Shown here: positions 31,669 to 39,779 of the stretch, piece after piece
Position numbering within the stretch: the stretch's first letter is position 1
Layout: every line of letters begins with the position of its first letter
Assembly (NCBI RefSeq): GCF_002101965.1
Contig: NZ_LQQA01000018.1
Span: 1-42,992 of the forward strand
From: Mycolicibacterium wolinskyi
GTDB lineage: Bacteria > Actinomycetota > Actinomycetes > Mycobacteriales > Mycobacteriaceae
Reading direction: 5' to 3'
Length of the DNA stretch: 42,992 nucleotides
Position numbers and translations under genes: made by a program
Notes under the pieces: model-generated
The model's database searches: none
Seen by the model: only the letters and a program-made list of their open reading frames with translations
What the model was told of the DNA's origin: nothing

Positions 31669-33667
31669 ACGCTTGGGCTGGCTGGCCGTGCTGGTCGTGG
31701 TGGTCTCCGGGGGCCTGCTGGGCTTCCTCAGCGGCGGGGACGCCGCGTCGCAGTCGCCGGTGGCGGTTCCGGCGAGCGCCGAATCGGCGCGGGCCGACGC
31801 GCTGCGTGCCGAATTCCCCGGCGGCGACCAGGTTCCGGCGATCCTGGTGGTGACCCGGGCCGACGGTGCCGACCTCACGCCGGCCGATGTCGGCGCCGCA
31901 TCGCAGGCCCGCCAACGCATGAGCGGCGCACCCGGCCCGCCGGTTCAGGTCTCCGACGACAACAAGGCCGCGCTTGCCATCGTGTCCCTCGACGGCAAGC
32001 TGTCCGGGTTCGCGCTCAACGACGCGGTGCGCGAGTTGCGCACGAACGCCGCCGACGGACTGCCGGACGGTTTGACGGCCGCCGTGACCGGCGGGCCGGC
32101 CTTCGGCGCCGACATCGCGAATTCCTTTGCCGGAGCGAACATCACTCTGCTGGCGGTCACCGCGACGGTGGTTGCGCTGCTGCTCATCGTCACGTACCGA
32201 TCGCCGGTGCTGTGGCTCGTGCCGCTGCTGGTGATCGGGTTCGCCGACCGTGTCGGTTCCGTCGTCGGCACCGCCGTCGCGTCGGGCCTCGGCCTGAATC
32301 CGGACGGATCGACGTCGGGCATCACGAGCGTGCTGGTGTTCGGGGCGGGCACCAACTATGCGCTGCTGCTGATTTCGCGCTATCGCGAGGAACTCGCGAG
32401 GGAAGCCGACCACCGTTCCGCCCTCGTCACGGCGGTTCGGGCGGCCGCTCCCGCGATCGTCGCCAGCAACGCCACCGTGGTGCTCGCTCTTTTGACGCTC
32501 GTGTTCGCATCGGCCCCCAGCAACCGCAGCCTCGGTGTGCAGGCGGCATCCGGTCTGGTCGTCGCGGCGGTGTTCGTCCTGGTGGTGTTGCCGCCGCTGC
32601 TCGCGCTGTGCGGCAAACGCCTGTTCTGGCCGTTCATCCCGCAGGTCGGAGCGAAAGCCCTTACCGACAGCGGCATCTGGCACCGCATCGCCGACTCGGT
32701 GGCCCGCAGGCCCGCCCGCGTCGTGGGGGTGTCGCTGGCGGGCCTCGCGATCCTGTGCACCGCGGTGTTCACCACACCCATCGGTCTGACCCAGACCGAA
32801 CAGTTCCGCGTGCAAGCCGAATCGGTAACCGGCTACGAGACGCTGGCCGCCCACTTCCCGAGCGGGCTGACCGACCCGACGCGCGTCATCGCCGCCACCG
32901 ACAAGGCCGCCGAAGTCCAGCGGCTCATCACCGACACCGAAGGCGTCGTGACGGCCAACCCGGCCGGTGAGTCGCCGAGCGGATTGAGCCAGTGGTCGGT
33001 GATCCTGCAGGCCGAACCGGCATCGGACCGCGCGTTCGAAACGATTGATGCGCTGCGTGATTCGGTGCATGCGGTGGATGCCGACGCACTGGTCGGCGGT
33101 TCGGACGCGCAAGCCAGGGATGCCGCCGCGGCGGCTCAGCGTGACCGGCTGGTGGTGATCCCGGCCATCCTCGCGGTGGTGCTCGCGGTGCTCTACATCC
33201 TGCTGCGGTCCGCGCTCGCACCGCTGCTACTCGTGGCCGTGACAGTGCTCAGCGCCCTGGCCGCGCTCGGCCTCGGCGGGTGGGCGAGCGTGCATCTCTT
33301 CGGATTCCCCGCGCTCGACGACAGCACGCCGTTGTTCGCGTTCCTGTTCCTGGTGGCGCTCGGCGTCGACTACACGATCTTCCTTGTGACCAGGGCCCGC
33401 GAGGAGACACCGGAGTACGGCAACCGGCAGGGCATCGTACGTGCGGTGTCGGCCACCGGCGCCGTCATCACCAGTGCGGGCGTTGTCCTGGCGGCGGTGT
33501 TCTGCGTGCTCGGCGTGTTGCCGCTGATCGTGCTGACCCAGCTCGGCATCATCGTCGGGCTCGGCATCCTGCTCGACACCTTCATCGTCCGCACGGTGAT
33601 CATCCCGGCACTGTTCACATTGATCGGGCCGCGGATCTGGTGGCCGGGCCTGCGCGCGGAGCTGTAG
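31661..33667 (+). CDS. MMPL-family (RND) transporter
   Basis: 668 residues, a short MMPL of about 11-12 membrane segments with two periplasmic loops (about 30-160 and 375-500). The two pseudo-repeat core motifs are FGAGTNYALLLISRYREEL (TM4) and LGVDYTIFLVTRAREE (TM10); the proton-relay Asp of the first is Asn here while the second is intact. Members export lipids or drugs using the proton gradient; cargo unknown. GTG start at 31661 overlaps the antiporter stop by 8 bases. A small GGCT-GATC-AGCC hairpin with T5 follows at 33670. Confidence 0.9.
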   Translation: MIKRLGWLAVLVVVVSGGLLGFLSGGDAASQSPVAVPASAESARADALRAEFPGGDQVPAILVVTRADGADLTPADVGAASQARQRMSGAPGPPVQVSDDNKAALAIVSLDGKLSGFALNDAVRELRTNAADGLPDGLTAAVTGGPAFGADIANSFAGANITLLAVTATVVALLLIVTYRSPVLWLVPLLVIGFADRVGSVVGTAVASGLGLNPDGSTSGITSVLVFGAGTNYALLLISRYREELAREADHRSALVTAVRAAAPAIVASNATVVLALLTLVFASAPSNRSLGVQAASGLVVAAVFVLVVLPPLLALCGKRLFWPFIPQVGAKALTDSGIWHRIADSVARRPARVVGVSLAGLAILCTAVFTTPIGLTQTEQFRVQAESVTGYETLAAHFPSGLTDPTRVIAATDKAAEVQRLITDTEGVVTANPAGESPSGLSQWSVILQAEPASDRAFETIDALRDSVHAVDADALVGGSDAQARDAAAAAQRDRLVVIPAILAVVLAVLYILLRSALAPLLLVAVTVLSALAALGLGGWASVHLFGFPALDDSTPLFAFLFLVALGVDYTIFLVTRAREETPEYGNRQGIVRAVSATGAVITSAGVVLAAVFCVLGVLPLIVLTQLGIIVGLGILLDTFIVRTVIIPALFTLIGPRIWWPGLRAEL

Positions 33668-33669
33668 GC

Positions 33670-33686
33670 GGCTGATCAGCCTTTTT
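33670..33686 (+). terminator. Short intrinsic terminator after the MMPL gene
   Basis: GGCT-GATC-AGCC (33670-33681) followed by TTTTT (33682-33686), beginning 3 bases after the MMPL stop. The stem is only 4 bp, so efficiency may be low. Confidence 0.45.
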
Positions 33687-33698
33687 CTCACACGCAGG

Positions 33699-33704
33699 TA
33701 GCGT
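33699..33704 (+). promoter_or_regulatory. TAGCGT -10 box, probable leaderless promoter of the P450 operon
   Basis: TAGCGT (TANNNT) ends 6 bases before the ATG at 33711 with no Shine-Dalgarno between. The same TAGCGT at the same distance precedes the M50 protease gene (38398-38403 before GTG 38410). Confidence 0.5.
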
Positions 33705-33710
33705 CGAGAC

Positions 33711-34916
33711 ATGACTGGGCAGGCCACGCTGCCGCCACTGCACATGCGGCGCAACACGTTCGACCCCACACCGGAACTCGGCGAGATCCGCGAGACCGCA
33801 GGCGTGCGGACCGTCGTCAACGCGTTCGGCATGGAGATCTACCTCGTCACGCGCCACGACGACGTCAAGGCCGTGCTGTCGGATCACGAGCGGTTCTCCA
33901 ACACCAGGCCACCGGGTTTCGTGATGCCAGGAGCGCCGCAGCTTTCCGAAGAGGACCAGGCCAGCGCCCGGGCCGGCAATCTGCTGGGTCTCGACCCGCC
34001 CGAACACCAGCGGTTGCGGCGCATGCTCACCCCGGAATTCACGATCCGTCGCATGAAACGCCTGGAGCCACGCATCGTCGAGATCGTCGACGCGCAGCTG
34101 GACACGATGCAATCCGCCGGTCCGCCAGCAGATCTGGTGGCCGACTTCGCGCTGCCCATCCCCTCGCTGGTGATCTGCGAGCTGCTCGGCGTGCCGTACG
34201 AAGACCGCGAAGACTTCCAGCAACGGTCGGCACGCCAGCTCGATCTGTCCGCACCCATCCCGGAACGGCTTGAGCTGCAACGGCAGGGGCGCGAGTACAT
34301 GCGTGGGCTCGTCGCGCGGGCCCGCCGCGAGCCCGGCGACGACATCCTCGGCATGCTGATCCGCGAGCACGGTGATGAGCTGAGCGACGACGAACTCGTC
34401 GGAATCGCCGGGCTTCTGTTGCTCGCGGGCCACGAAACCACGTCGAACATGCTCGGCCTCGGCGTACTGGCATTGCTCCGCCACCCCGATCAGCTAGCGA
34501 TGGTCCGTGACGACCCGGACGCCGTCGGGCCCGCGATCGAGGAACTGTTGCGGTGGCTGTCGATCGTGCAGACCGCGATCCCGCGCATCACGACGACCGA
34601 CGTCGAGCTGGCAGGCGTGCCGATACCGGCCGGGCAGCTGGTGTTCGCGTCACTGCCCGCGGGCAACCGCGATCCCGGTTTCGTCGAGTCACCCGACGTG
34701 CTCGACATCCGGCGCGGCGCACCCGGACACCTCGCGTTCGGCCACGGCGTGCATCACTGCCTCGGCGCCCCGCTGGCGCGCATGGAGATGCGCATCGCCT
34801 TGCCCGCGCTGCTGCGCCGCTTCCCCGGCTTGCGGCTCGCCGAGCCGTTCGAGGATGTGCAGTGGCGGTCTTTTCACTTCATCTACGGCCTGAAGTCACT
34901 GGCGGTAGCGTGGTGA
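33711..34916 (+). CDS. Cytochrome P450
   Basis: 401 residues, class I bacterial P450. I-helix AGHETTSN (about 243-250), the ExxR of the K helix in EELLRW, and the heme loop FGHGVHHCLGAPLARME with the Cys ligand near residue 350. It inserts one oxygen atom from O2 using electrons from a ferredoxin encoded immediately downstream. The sequence type resembles CYP105/CYP107-like monooxygenases; I cannot name the family or substrate. A leaderless -10 lies upstream. The stop TGA overlaps an in-frame GTG of the ferredoxin frame (GTGA). Confidence 0.93.
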   Translation: MTGQATLPPLHMRRNTFDPTPELGEIRETAGVRTVVNAFGMEIYLVTRHDDVKAVLSDHERFSNTRPPGFVMPGAPQLSEEDQASARAGNLLGLDPPEHQRLRRMLTPEFTIRRMKRLEPRIVEIVDAQLDTMQSAGPPADLVADFALPIPSLVICELLGVPYEDREDFQQRSARQLDLSAPIPERLELQRQGREYMRGLVARARREPGDDILGMLIREHGDELSDDELVGIAGLLLLAGHETTSNMLGLGVLALLRHPDQLAMVRDDPDAVGPAIEELLRWLSIVQTAIPRITTTDVELAGVPIPAGQLVFASLPAGNRDPGFVESPDVLDIRRGAPGHLAFGHGVHHCLGAPLARMEMRIALPALLRRFPGLRLAEPFEDVQWRSFHFIYGLKSLAVAW

Positions 34917-34921
34917 ATGCC

Positions 34922-35113
34922 ATGAGAGTAGAAGCAGATCGCGACGCCTGCATCGCGTCGGGCAACTGCGTGATGGTGTCGGACGCGGTGTTCGATCAGG
35001 ACGACGACGGCGTCGTCGTGGTTCTCGTCGACGACATTCCCGACGAGGAGATCGACCACGCGCGCGAGGCCGTCAAACTGTGCCCGGCGTCAGCGCTCAA
35101 GCTTGCCGACTGA
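34922..35113 (+). CDS. [3Fe-4S] ferredoxin, redox partner of the P450
   Basis: 63 residues. Cluster motif C-x5-C...CP: Cys10, Cys16 and Cys54-Pro, with Ser13 at the position where a fourth Cys would allow [4Fe-4S], so a [3Fe-4S] cluster is expected. Small ferredoxins of this kind sit next to many mycobacterial P450 genes and pass electrons to them. ATG at 34922 gives the usual MRVEADRDAC start; a GTG at 34913 that overlaps the P450 stop is an alternative. Its last 24 bases overlap the converging membrane-protein gene. Confidence 0.9.
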   Translation: MRVEADRDACIASGNCVMVSDAVFDQDDDGVVVVLVDDIPDEEIDHAREAVKLCPASALKLAD

Positions 35114-35779
35114 TCGAGATTCGTCACCGCCCGGCAGGTCGATCACGCCTGCCCGCACCAACAGCCAGGCGCTGACGGCGAGCACCCAGCACGGGAACAC
35201 CAGCACCAGCCACATGCTGACATCGCCCGCGATCAGAAGCGCCAGTGCGGCAACGTAGGTGCTGTAGACCAGGGGGCGCGGCATCAGGCCCGTCTTCAAC
35301 CAGATCGTGGCCAGCGAGATCATGAACACCGCGGCCATGCGCACGCCGTAGGTCTTGCTCAACGCCATCAGCAACATCTGGCCGAACGCCACGACTTCGG
35401 CGTGCGCTTCGGCGTCGACCATCCCGGCCTTGCTCGCGATCAGACCGGCGCCGACCGCGCTGGACGCGAACATCATCGCCAGGAACAGGATGCCGCTGCC
35501 AAGGAACACCGAGGCGAAGAACCGGTCCTCATAGCGCCCGAACCCGTCGCGCACCACGCCGATGAACCACAGGAACGCGATGCCGGCGAACGGCATCAGC
35601 ACTGCCGCCAGCCGAAGCCGGTCAGCCGCGCCGTCGGCCCACTGGGAACCGGGTTGGGCGCCCTCGGGCAGGGCGGTGCGGATCAGAATCAGTGTCGCGC
35701 CGAACAACAATGCGAACAGCACGCCTGCGAAGGCGGCCGCGCGCGGTGTCGACAGGCGGTGCAGATGGCGTTCGACCAC
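35090..35779 (-). CDS. Multi-pass membrane protein of unknown function
   Basis: 229 residues, about six hydrophobic segments (residues 13-34, 56-76, 86-110, 145-165, 170-187 and 189-208). The body FAGIAFLWFIGVVRDGFGRYEDRFFASVFLGSGILFLAMMFASSA is characteristic but I do not recognise a function. GTG start at 35779. It follows the thioesterase gene by 19 bases on the same strand and its end overlaps the ferredoxin gene by 24 bases. Confidence 0.78.
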   Translation of the reverse strand: MVERHLHRLSTPRAAAFAGVLFALLFGATLILIRTALPEGAQPGSQWADGAADRLRLAAVLMPFAGIAFLWFIGVVRDGFGRYEDRFFASVFLGSGILFLAMMFASSAVGAGLIASKAGMVDAEAHAEVVAFGQMLLMALSKTYGVRMAAVFMISLATIWLKTGLMPRPLVYSTYVAALALLIAGDVSMWLVLVFPCWVLAVSAWLLVRAGVIDLPGGDESRSVGKLER

Positions 35780-35798
35780 TGCGCAATGTTCGCACGGG

Positions 35799-36425
35799 TC
35801 AGGGCTGGCCGGGCAGCAATCTGATCATCAGGCCGTTGGCCTCGGCGAGCAGATTCTCGTCGGCGTCACGCAGTTCGGCGTTGACGAAAGCCTTGCGGCC
35901 CTCGGCTTCCCGCACCCACCCGCGCGCGGTCAGCACCGTGTCGATGGGCGTCACCTTGCGGTAGTCGACATGCAGGAACGCGGTCCGGCTGATCGGGCGG
36001 CCCGCGGCGTGGATGACCATGCCGAACACCGAGTCGAACAACAACGGCAGCACTCCGCCGTGTACCGCGTAGTTGCCGCCGACGTGGAAACGGCTGAACT
36101 GCACGTGCAATTCGACGCCGTCGGCCTCGAATTTCGACACCGTCCACGGCGGCATGAGCAGGCTGCCTGCACCGGGCAACGACGGTACGCGGTTGGCCGG
36201 GCCGACACCTTCGCCCGCCTCGTACGGGTCGAGCAGCTTGACGAGTTCCTCGGCGCGGTCGGCGGCGTCGTCCCACGTATCGCTGTCCGGGTTCGCCGAC
36301 ACCGCAAGGTCTTGCACGCGGCGCATCGCCGCGACGAACCGCCCGAATCCGGGGCCCGGTTCGGCGGCCTCGAAAAGCGGGAAGCCGCCGTGTCTGTCGT
36401 AGTCCGGATCGCTCGATTCGGTCAC
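35799..36425 (-). CDS. Hotdog-fold thioesterase (PaaI type, Rv0356c-like)
   Basis: 208 residues. The C-terminal hotdog domain has VHGGVLPLLFDSVFGMV (the catalytic-helix HGG...D signature) and TAFLHVDYRKVTPIDTVLTARGWVREAEGRKAFVNAEL. Such enzymes cleave acyl-CoA or similar thioesters; the acyl group is unknown. GTG at 36425 forms a GTGA overlap with the purA stop, so it is co-translated; an earlier start at 36488 would be inside purA. M. tuberculosis has the same purA/Rv0356c neighbours. Confidence 0.85.
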   Translation of the reverse strand: MTESSDPDYDRHGGFPLFEAAEPGPGFGRFVAAMRRVQDLAVSANPDSDTWDDAADRAEELVKLLDPYEAGEGVGPANRVPSLPGAGSLLMPPWTVSKFEADGVELHVQFSRFHVGGNYAVHGGVLPLLFDSVFGMVIHAAGRPISRTAFLHVDYRKVTPIDTVLTARGWVREAEGRKAFVNAELRDADENLLAEANGLMIRLLPGQP

Positions 36426-37717
36426 TTGGCCGCCAGGATGTCGCGGCGCACGATCGTCTGTTCGCGACCCGGGCCGACGCCGATGCACGAAACATGCGCT
36501 CCGGCAAGCTCTTCCAGCCGCAGCACATAATCGCGCGCCTTCGCGGGCAGATCGTCGAACTCACGCGCCCCGGAGATGTCCTCCCACCAGCCGGGCAGTT
36601 CTTCGTAGATCGGCTCGGCCCGGTGGATGTCGGACTGCGTCATCGGCATCTCGTCGGTGCGCTTGCCGTCGACCTTGTAGCCCACGCACACCGGCACCGT
36701 CTCCAGGCTCGACAGCACGTCGAGCTTGGTCAGGAAGTAGTCGGTGATGCCGTTGACCCGGGTCGCGTAGCGCGCGATGACGGCGTCGAACCAGCCGCAC
36801 CGGCGCGCCCGGCCGGTCGTCACGCCGACCTCGCCGCCGGTCTTGGCCAGGTAGGCACCGTGCTCGTCGAACAGCTCGGTCGGGAACGGACCCGAGCCGA
36901 CACGCGTGGTATAGCCCTTGAGGATGCCCAGCACGGTGGTGATGCGGGTGGGCCCGATACCCGAACCCACCGCGGCTCCACCGGCGGTCGGGTTCGAGGA
37001 CGTCACGAACGGATACGTGCCGTGGTCGACGTCGAGCAGCGTGCCCTGCGAGCCTTCCAGCAGCACGGTCTCGCCGTTCTCCAGTGCCTGGTTGAGCAGC
37101 AGGCGGGCGTCGGCGATGCGGTGCTTGAAGCCTTCGGCCTGAGTCAGCAGGTTCTCGACCACCTCGGCGGGCTCGAGCGCCTTGCGGTTGTAGATCTTGA
37201 CCAGTACCTGGTTCTTGAATTCCAGTGCAGCCTCGATCTTTTCCGCCAGCAGCGTCTCGTCGAGCACATCGGCGACGCGAATCCCGATCCGGGCGATCTT
37301 GTCCTGGTAGCAGGGCCCGATGCCACGACCGGTGGTGCCGATCTTCTTGCTGCCCGCCCAGCGCTCGACCACCTTGTCGATGGCGACGTGGTACGGCATC
37401 AGCAGATGTGCGTCGGCGGAGATCAGCAAGCCCGACGTGTCGACGCCGCGCTCCTCCAGCCCCTTCAGCTCAGTCAGCAACACGCCTGGGTCGACCACCA
37501 CACCGTTGCCGATGACGTTGGTGACCCCGGGCGTGAGGATGCCCGAGGGAATGAGGTGCAGTGCGAAGTTCTCCCCGGTCGGCAACACGACGGTATGCCC
37601 GGCGTTGTTGCCCCCCTGGTAGCGAACTACCCACTGCACACGTCCACCGAGTAGATCGGTGGCCTTACCTTTGCCCTCATCGCCCCATTGGGCACCGATG
37701 AGCACGATTGCCGGCAT
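36422..37717 (-). CDS. purA: Adenylosuccinate synthetase
   Basis: 431 residues, full length. It joins IMP and aspartate with GTP to form adenylosuccinate, the first committed step to AMP. GDEGKGK P-loop-like motif at 12-18, GGNNAGHTVV, the active-site lysine region GTTGRGIGPCYQDKIAR, TRVGSGPFPTE, VTTGRARRCGW and the terminal GVGPGREQT. It leads the minus-strand operon with the thioesterase; the Rv0358-like gene is divergent, as in M. tuberculosis. Confidence 0.97.
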   Translation of the reverse strand: MPAIVLIGAQWGDEGKGKATDLLGGRVQWVVRYQGGNNAGHTVVLPTGENFALHLIPSGILTPGVTNVIGNGVVVDPGVLLTELKGLEERGVDTSGLLISADAHLLMPYHVAIDKVVERWAGSKKIGTTGRGIGPCYQDKIARIGIRVADVLDETLLAEKIEAALEFKNQVLVKIYNRKALEPAEVVENLLTQAEGFKHRIADARLLLNQALENGETVLLEGSQGTLLDVDHGTYPFVTSSNPTAGGAAVGSGIGPTRITTVLGILKGYTTRVGSGPFPTELFDEHGAYLAKTGGEVGVTTGRARRCGWFDAVIARYATRVNGITDYFLTKLDVLSSLETVPVCVGYKVDGKRTDEMPMTQSDIHRAEPIYEELPGWWEDISGAREFDDLPAKARDYVLRLEELAGAHVSCIGVGPGREQTIVRRDILAAK

Positions 37718-37799
37718 GGCGTAATCTCCCGCCTATCTCCGCGCCTAAAGTGGTGCAGCCGGTAGGTCACCTTATCCCAGCACACGCGAGGAGCACATT

Positions 37800-38381
37800 T
37801 TGTCCACCTCAGGTGGCGTCGTGGTGGTCGGATCGGGCCCGGTGCCCCGCCCGCTGCGGAACCTGCCGACGGCCGGAGCCGACGAGATCGAAGCCCATCG
37901 CCGCGTCATCGTGACCGGCCCGATCGCTGATCTGGCCGCGGTCCTGACCAGGTTGCTGAAGGCCGACCGCCTCGACATCGAGGTCGCGCACGCCCGGTCG
38001 AGCTGGTCGGCGCGGCGCGCGCTCAGCGGCGCGGCGCAACGGGTGCCGTTGATCCGCGACGAGACCGGGACCGTGATCGTGTCGGCCGCGGAATGGCGTG
38101 GTCTCGACGGTGCGCCCCTGCATGGCGAGGCCGTCGTGGACGATGCCGTGCTGTTCGACGGCGACGCGTCCGGTGTGCGGATCGAGCCCACGCTGAGCCA
38201 GCCCGGACTGCGCGCGGCGGTGCTGTCCGCGCGCGGCCGCCCCCGCGGCTGGGTGAGCGGACGCGCCGCGCAACTCGGCACCACGGGAGCCCGGGTGATC
38301 CGCGACGGGGTGCCCGCGGCCCGGCAGGTACGCCGGTCGACGTTCTACCGTCACACCGAGGGCTGGCTGCGGGTCGGCTGA
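37800..38381 (+). CDS. Conserved mycobacterial protein (Rv0358-like)
   Basis: 193 residues with no known catalytic motif. An N-terminal beta-rich stretch (GGVVVVGSGPVPRPLRNLPTAGADEIEAHRRVIVTG) precedes a mixed body rich in arginine. The start is TTG at 37800, supported by GAGGAG eight bases upstream. It is divergent from purA across an 82-base gap that holds nothing else notable, and is followed by the M50 protease gene. Function unknown; the conserved neighbourhood is the main support. Confidence 0.75.
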   Translation: MSTSGGVVVVGSGPVPRPLRNLPTAGADEIEAHRRVIVTGPIADLAAVLTRLLKADRLDIEVAHARSSWSARRALSGAAQRVPLIRDETGTVIVSAAEWRGLDGAPLHGEAVVDDAVLFDGDASGVRIEPTLSQPGLRAAVLSARGRPRGWVSGRAAQLGTTGARVIRDGVPAARQVRRSTFYRHTEGWLRVG

Positions 38382-38409
38382 ACAGGGCGCATGCCGGTAG
38401 CGTCGAATC

Positions 38410-39189
38410 GTGAACATCCGTCCGCTGCATCAATCGGTACGGCCGAGCCCGGTCTTCCTGGCCGTCGTCGCAATCACCATCGGCGGCGGTGTGCTGGCCT
38501 GGCTGGCCGCCGACAATGTGCGACCCCTGTCCTACGTCGGGGTGTTCATCCTGGTCATCGCGGGCTGGCTGGTGTCGCTGTGCCTGCACGAGTTCGGCCA
38601 CGCCTTCACTGCATGGCGGTTCGGCGACCATGACGTCGCGGTGCGCGGCTACCTGACGCTCAACCCGCTCAAGTACTCCCATCCCATGCTGTCGCTGGGC
38701 CTGCCCGTGCTGTTCATCGCGCTCGGCGGTATCGGGTTGCCCGGCGGCGCGGTCTACGTGCGCACGTCGTGGATGACCGCGCGGCAGAAAACGTTGGTGA
38801 GCCTGGCCGGGCCTGCTGCGAACCTGGTGCTTGCGGTGGTGTTGCTCGGGCTGACCCGCATGTTCTACGACCCGGCGCACGGCGTGTTTTGGTCCGGCGT
38901 TGCGTTCCTGGGTTTCCTGCAGGTGACGGCCTTGGTGCTCAACCTGCTGCCGATCCCGGGGCTCGACGGCTACGGCGCACTCGAACCGCATCTGAAGCCC
39001 GAGACCCAGCGTGCGCTCGAACCGGTCAAGCAATGGGGCTTTTTCATCCTGCTGATCCTGCTGATCGCTCCCGCGCTCAACCGCTGGTTCTTCGGTGTCG
39101 TCTACTGGTTCTTCGACTTCTCGGGGGTGTCGAGCTATCTGGTGTCGGTGGGCGGGCAGCTCACGCGGTTCTGGTCGGCCTGGCTCTAG
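38410..39189 (+). CDS. Site-2-protease-family (M50) membrane metallopeptidase (Rv0359-like)
   Basis: 259 residues, about five or six membrane segments. Zinc motif HEFGH at 60-64 in a hydrophobic span, and the third-ligand motif LNLLPIPGLDGYGALEPHL near 175-195. Members cleave proteins inside the membrane or serve membrane-protein quality control; the target here is unknown. GTG at 38410 has TAGCGT 6 bases upstream, so leaderless. Its stop overlaps the converging Rv0360c-like gene by four bases. Confidence 0.9.
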   Translation: MNIRPLHQSVRPSPVFLAVVAITIGGGVLAWLAADNVRPLSYVGVFILVIAGWLVSLCLHEFGHAFTAWRFGDHDVAVRGYLTLNPLKYSHPMLSLGLPVLFIALGGIGLPGGAVYVRTSWMTARQKTLVSLAGPAANLVLAVVLLGLTRMFYDPAHGVFWSGVAFLGFLQVTALVLNLLPIPGLDGYGALEPHLKPETQRALEPVKQWGFFILLILLIAPALNRWFFGVVYWFFDFSGVSSYLVSVGGQLTRFWSAWL

Positions 39190-39689
39190 AGCTCGGCCAG
39201 CACCGCGCGCAGGTCGGCACGCAGATCGCCTGTGCCCTCGCGGTAGAACGGGCCCGCGCCGTTGGACAGCAGCATCCGCAGCCGGGCGATCCCGTGTGCG
39301 CGCACCGGACGCGACGCTTCGAGGCGTTCCCTGATCTCGTCGATGAGCGTCACCGCTGATCCCACGGTGCCGTCGTCGAGCGGGACGCGCGACGAATACA
39401 ACGTCGGGTCGCGGTGCAGTTCCCGCAGCACCACCCGCAAGATCAACGCGATCTGACGGCGCTGGCCGTCGGAGGTCGACCGAGCCACATGCACCGCCAG
39501 CGCGCTACCCGGTTCGGGCGCCGTCCCGGCCAGCAGCTGGCGGTCGTACCGCCCCGGGGCCAGCCGCGCAGCGAGCCGCGTCAACGGGGTGCCGGGCTCA
39601 CGTAGACCGGCCGGCGCCGCGTCATCGGCCGGCCAGACGGGCGGCGGAAGTGCGGGACCGCCGTCGTGTGTCATTCCGTCGTGTGTCAT
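39186..39689 (-). CDS. Conserved protein of unknown function (Rv0360c-like) with duplicated start
   Basis: 167 residues. The body (LRLAARLAPGRYDRQLLAG-type region, VHVARSTSDGQRRQIALILRVVLRELH, LIDEIRERLEASRPVRAHGIARLRMLL) is mostly helical with no enzyme motif. The first ten residues are MTHDGMTHDG: a 15-base unit carrying the ATG is repeated in tandem (39689-39675 and 39674-39660), so translation could start at either. Frames reaching 39929 run antisense to the CDF gene and are rejected. Divergent from the CDF exporter. Confidence 0.78.
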   Translation of the reverse strand: MTHDGMTHDGGPALPPPVWPADDAAPAGLREPGTPLTRLAARLAPGRYDRQLLAGTAPEPGSALAVHVARSTSDGQRRQIALILRVVLRELHRDPTLYSSRVPLDDGTVGSAVTLIDEIRERLEASRPVRAHGIARLRMLLSNGAGPFYREGTGDLRADLRAVLAEL

Positions 39690-39750
39690 GCCACTTTGGG
39701 CAACCCGCCGCGCGTCCGTGCCATTCCGGCGGCGGGGTGACACTTGCGAC

Positions 39751-39770
39751 ATATGCGAACTTCCGCATAT
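39751..39770. promoter_or_regulatory. Operator-like dyad ATATGCG-N6-CGCATAT before the metal exporter
   Basis: Perfect 7-bp inverted repeat, ending 9 bases before the CDF ATG at 39780. AT-rich dyads with a 6-base centre of this kind are typical for ArsR/SmtB metal-sensing repressors, which would fit a metal exporter. No ArsR gene is present in the window. Confidence 0.5.
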
Positions 39771-39779
39771 ATTGCGGGC

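Noticed and set aside
30085..31920. 611-residue open frame on the minus strand opposite the antiporter and MMPL genes
   Set aside because: Low-complexity, Arg/Gln/His/Asp-rich translation typical of the antisense of high-GC coding DNA; the opposite strand encodes clear membrane transporters.
31571..33112. 513-residue minus-strand open frame opposite the MMPL gene
   Set aside because: Same antisense composition with no domain; the plus-strand MMPL motifs are unambiguous.
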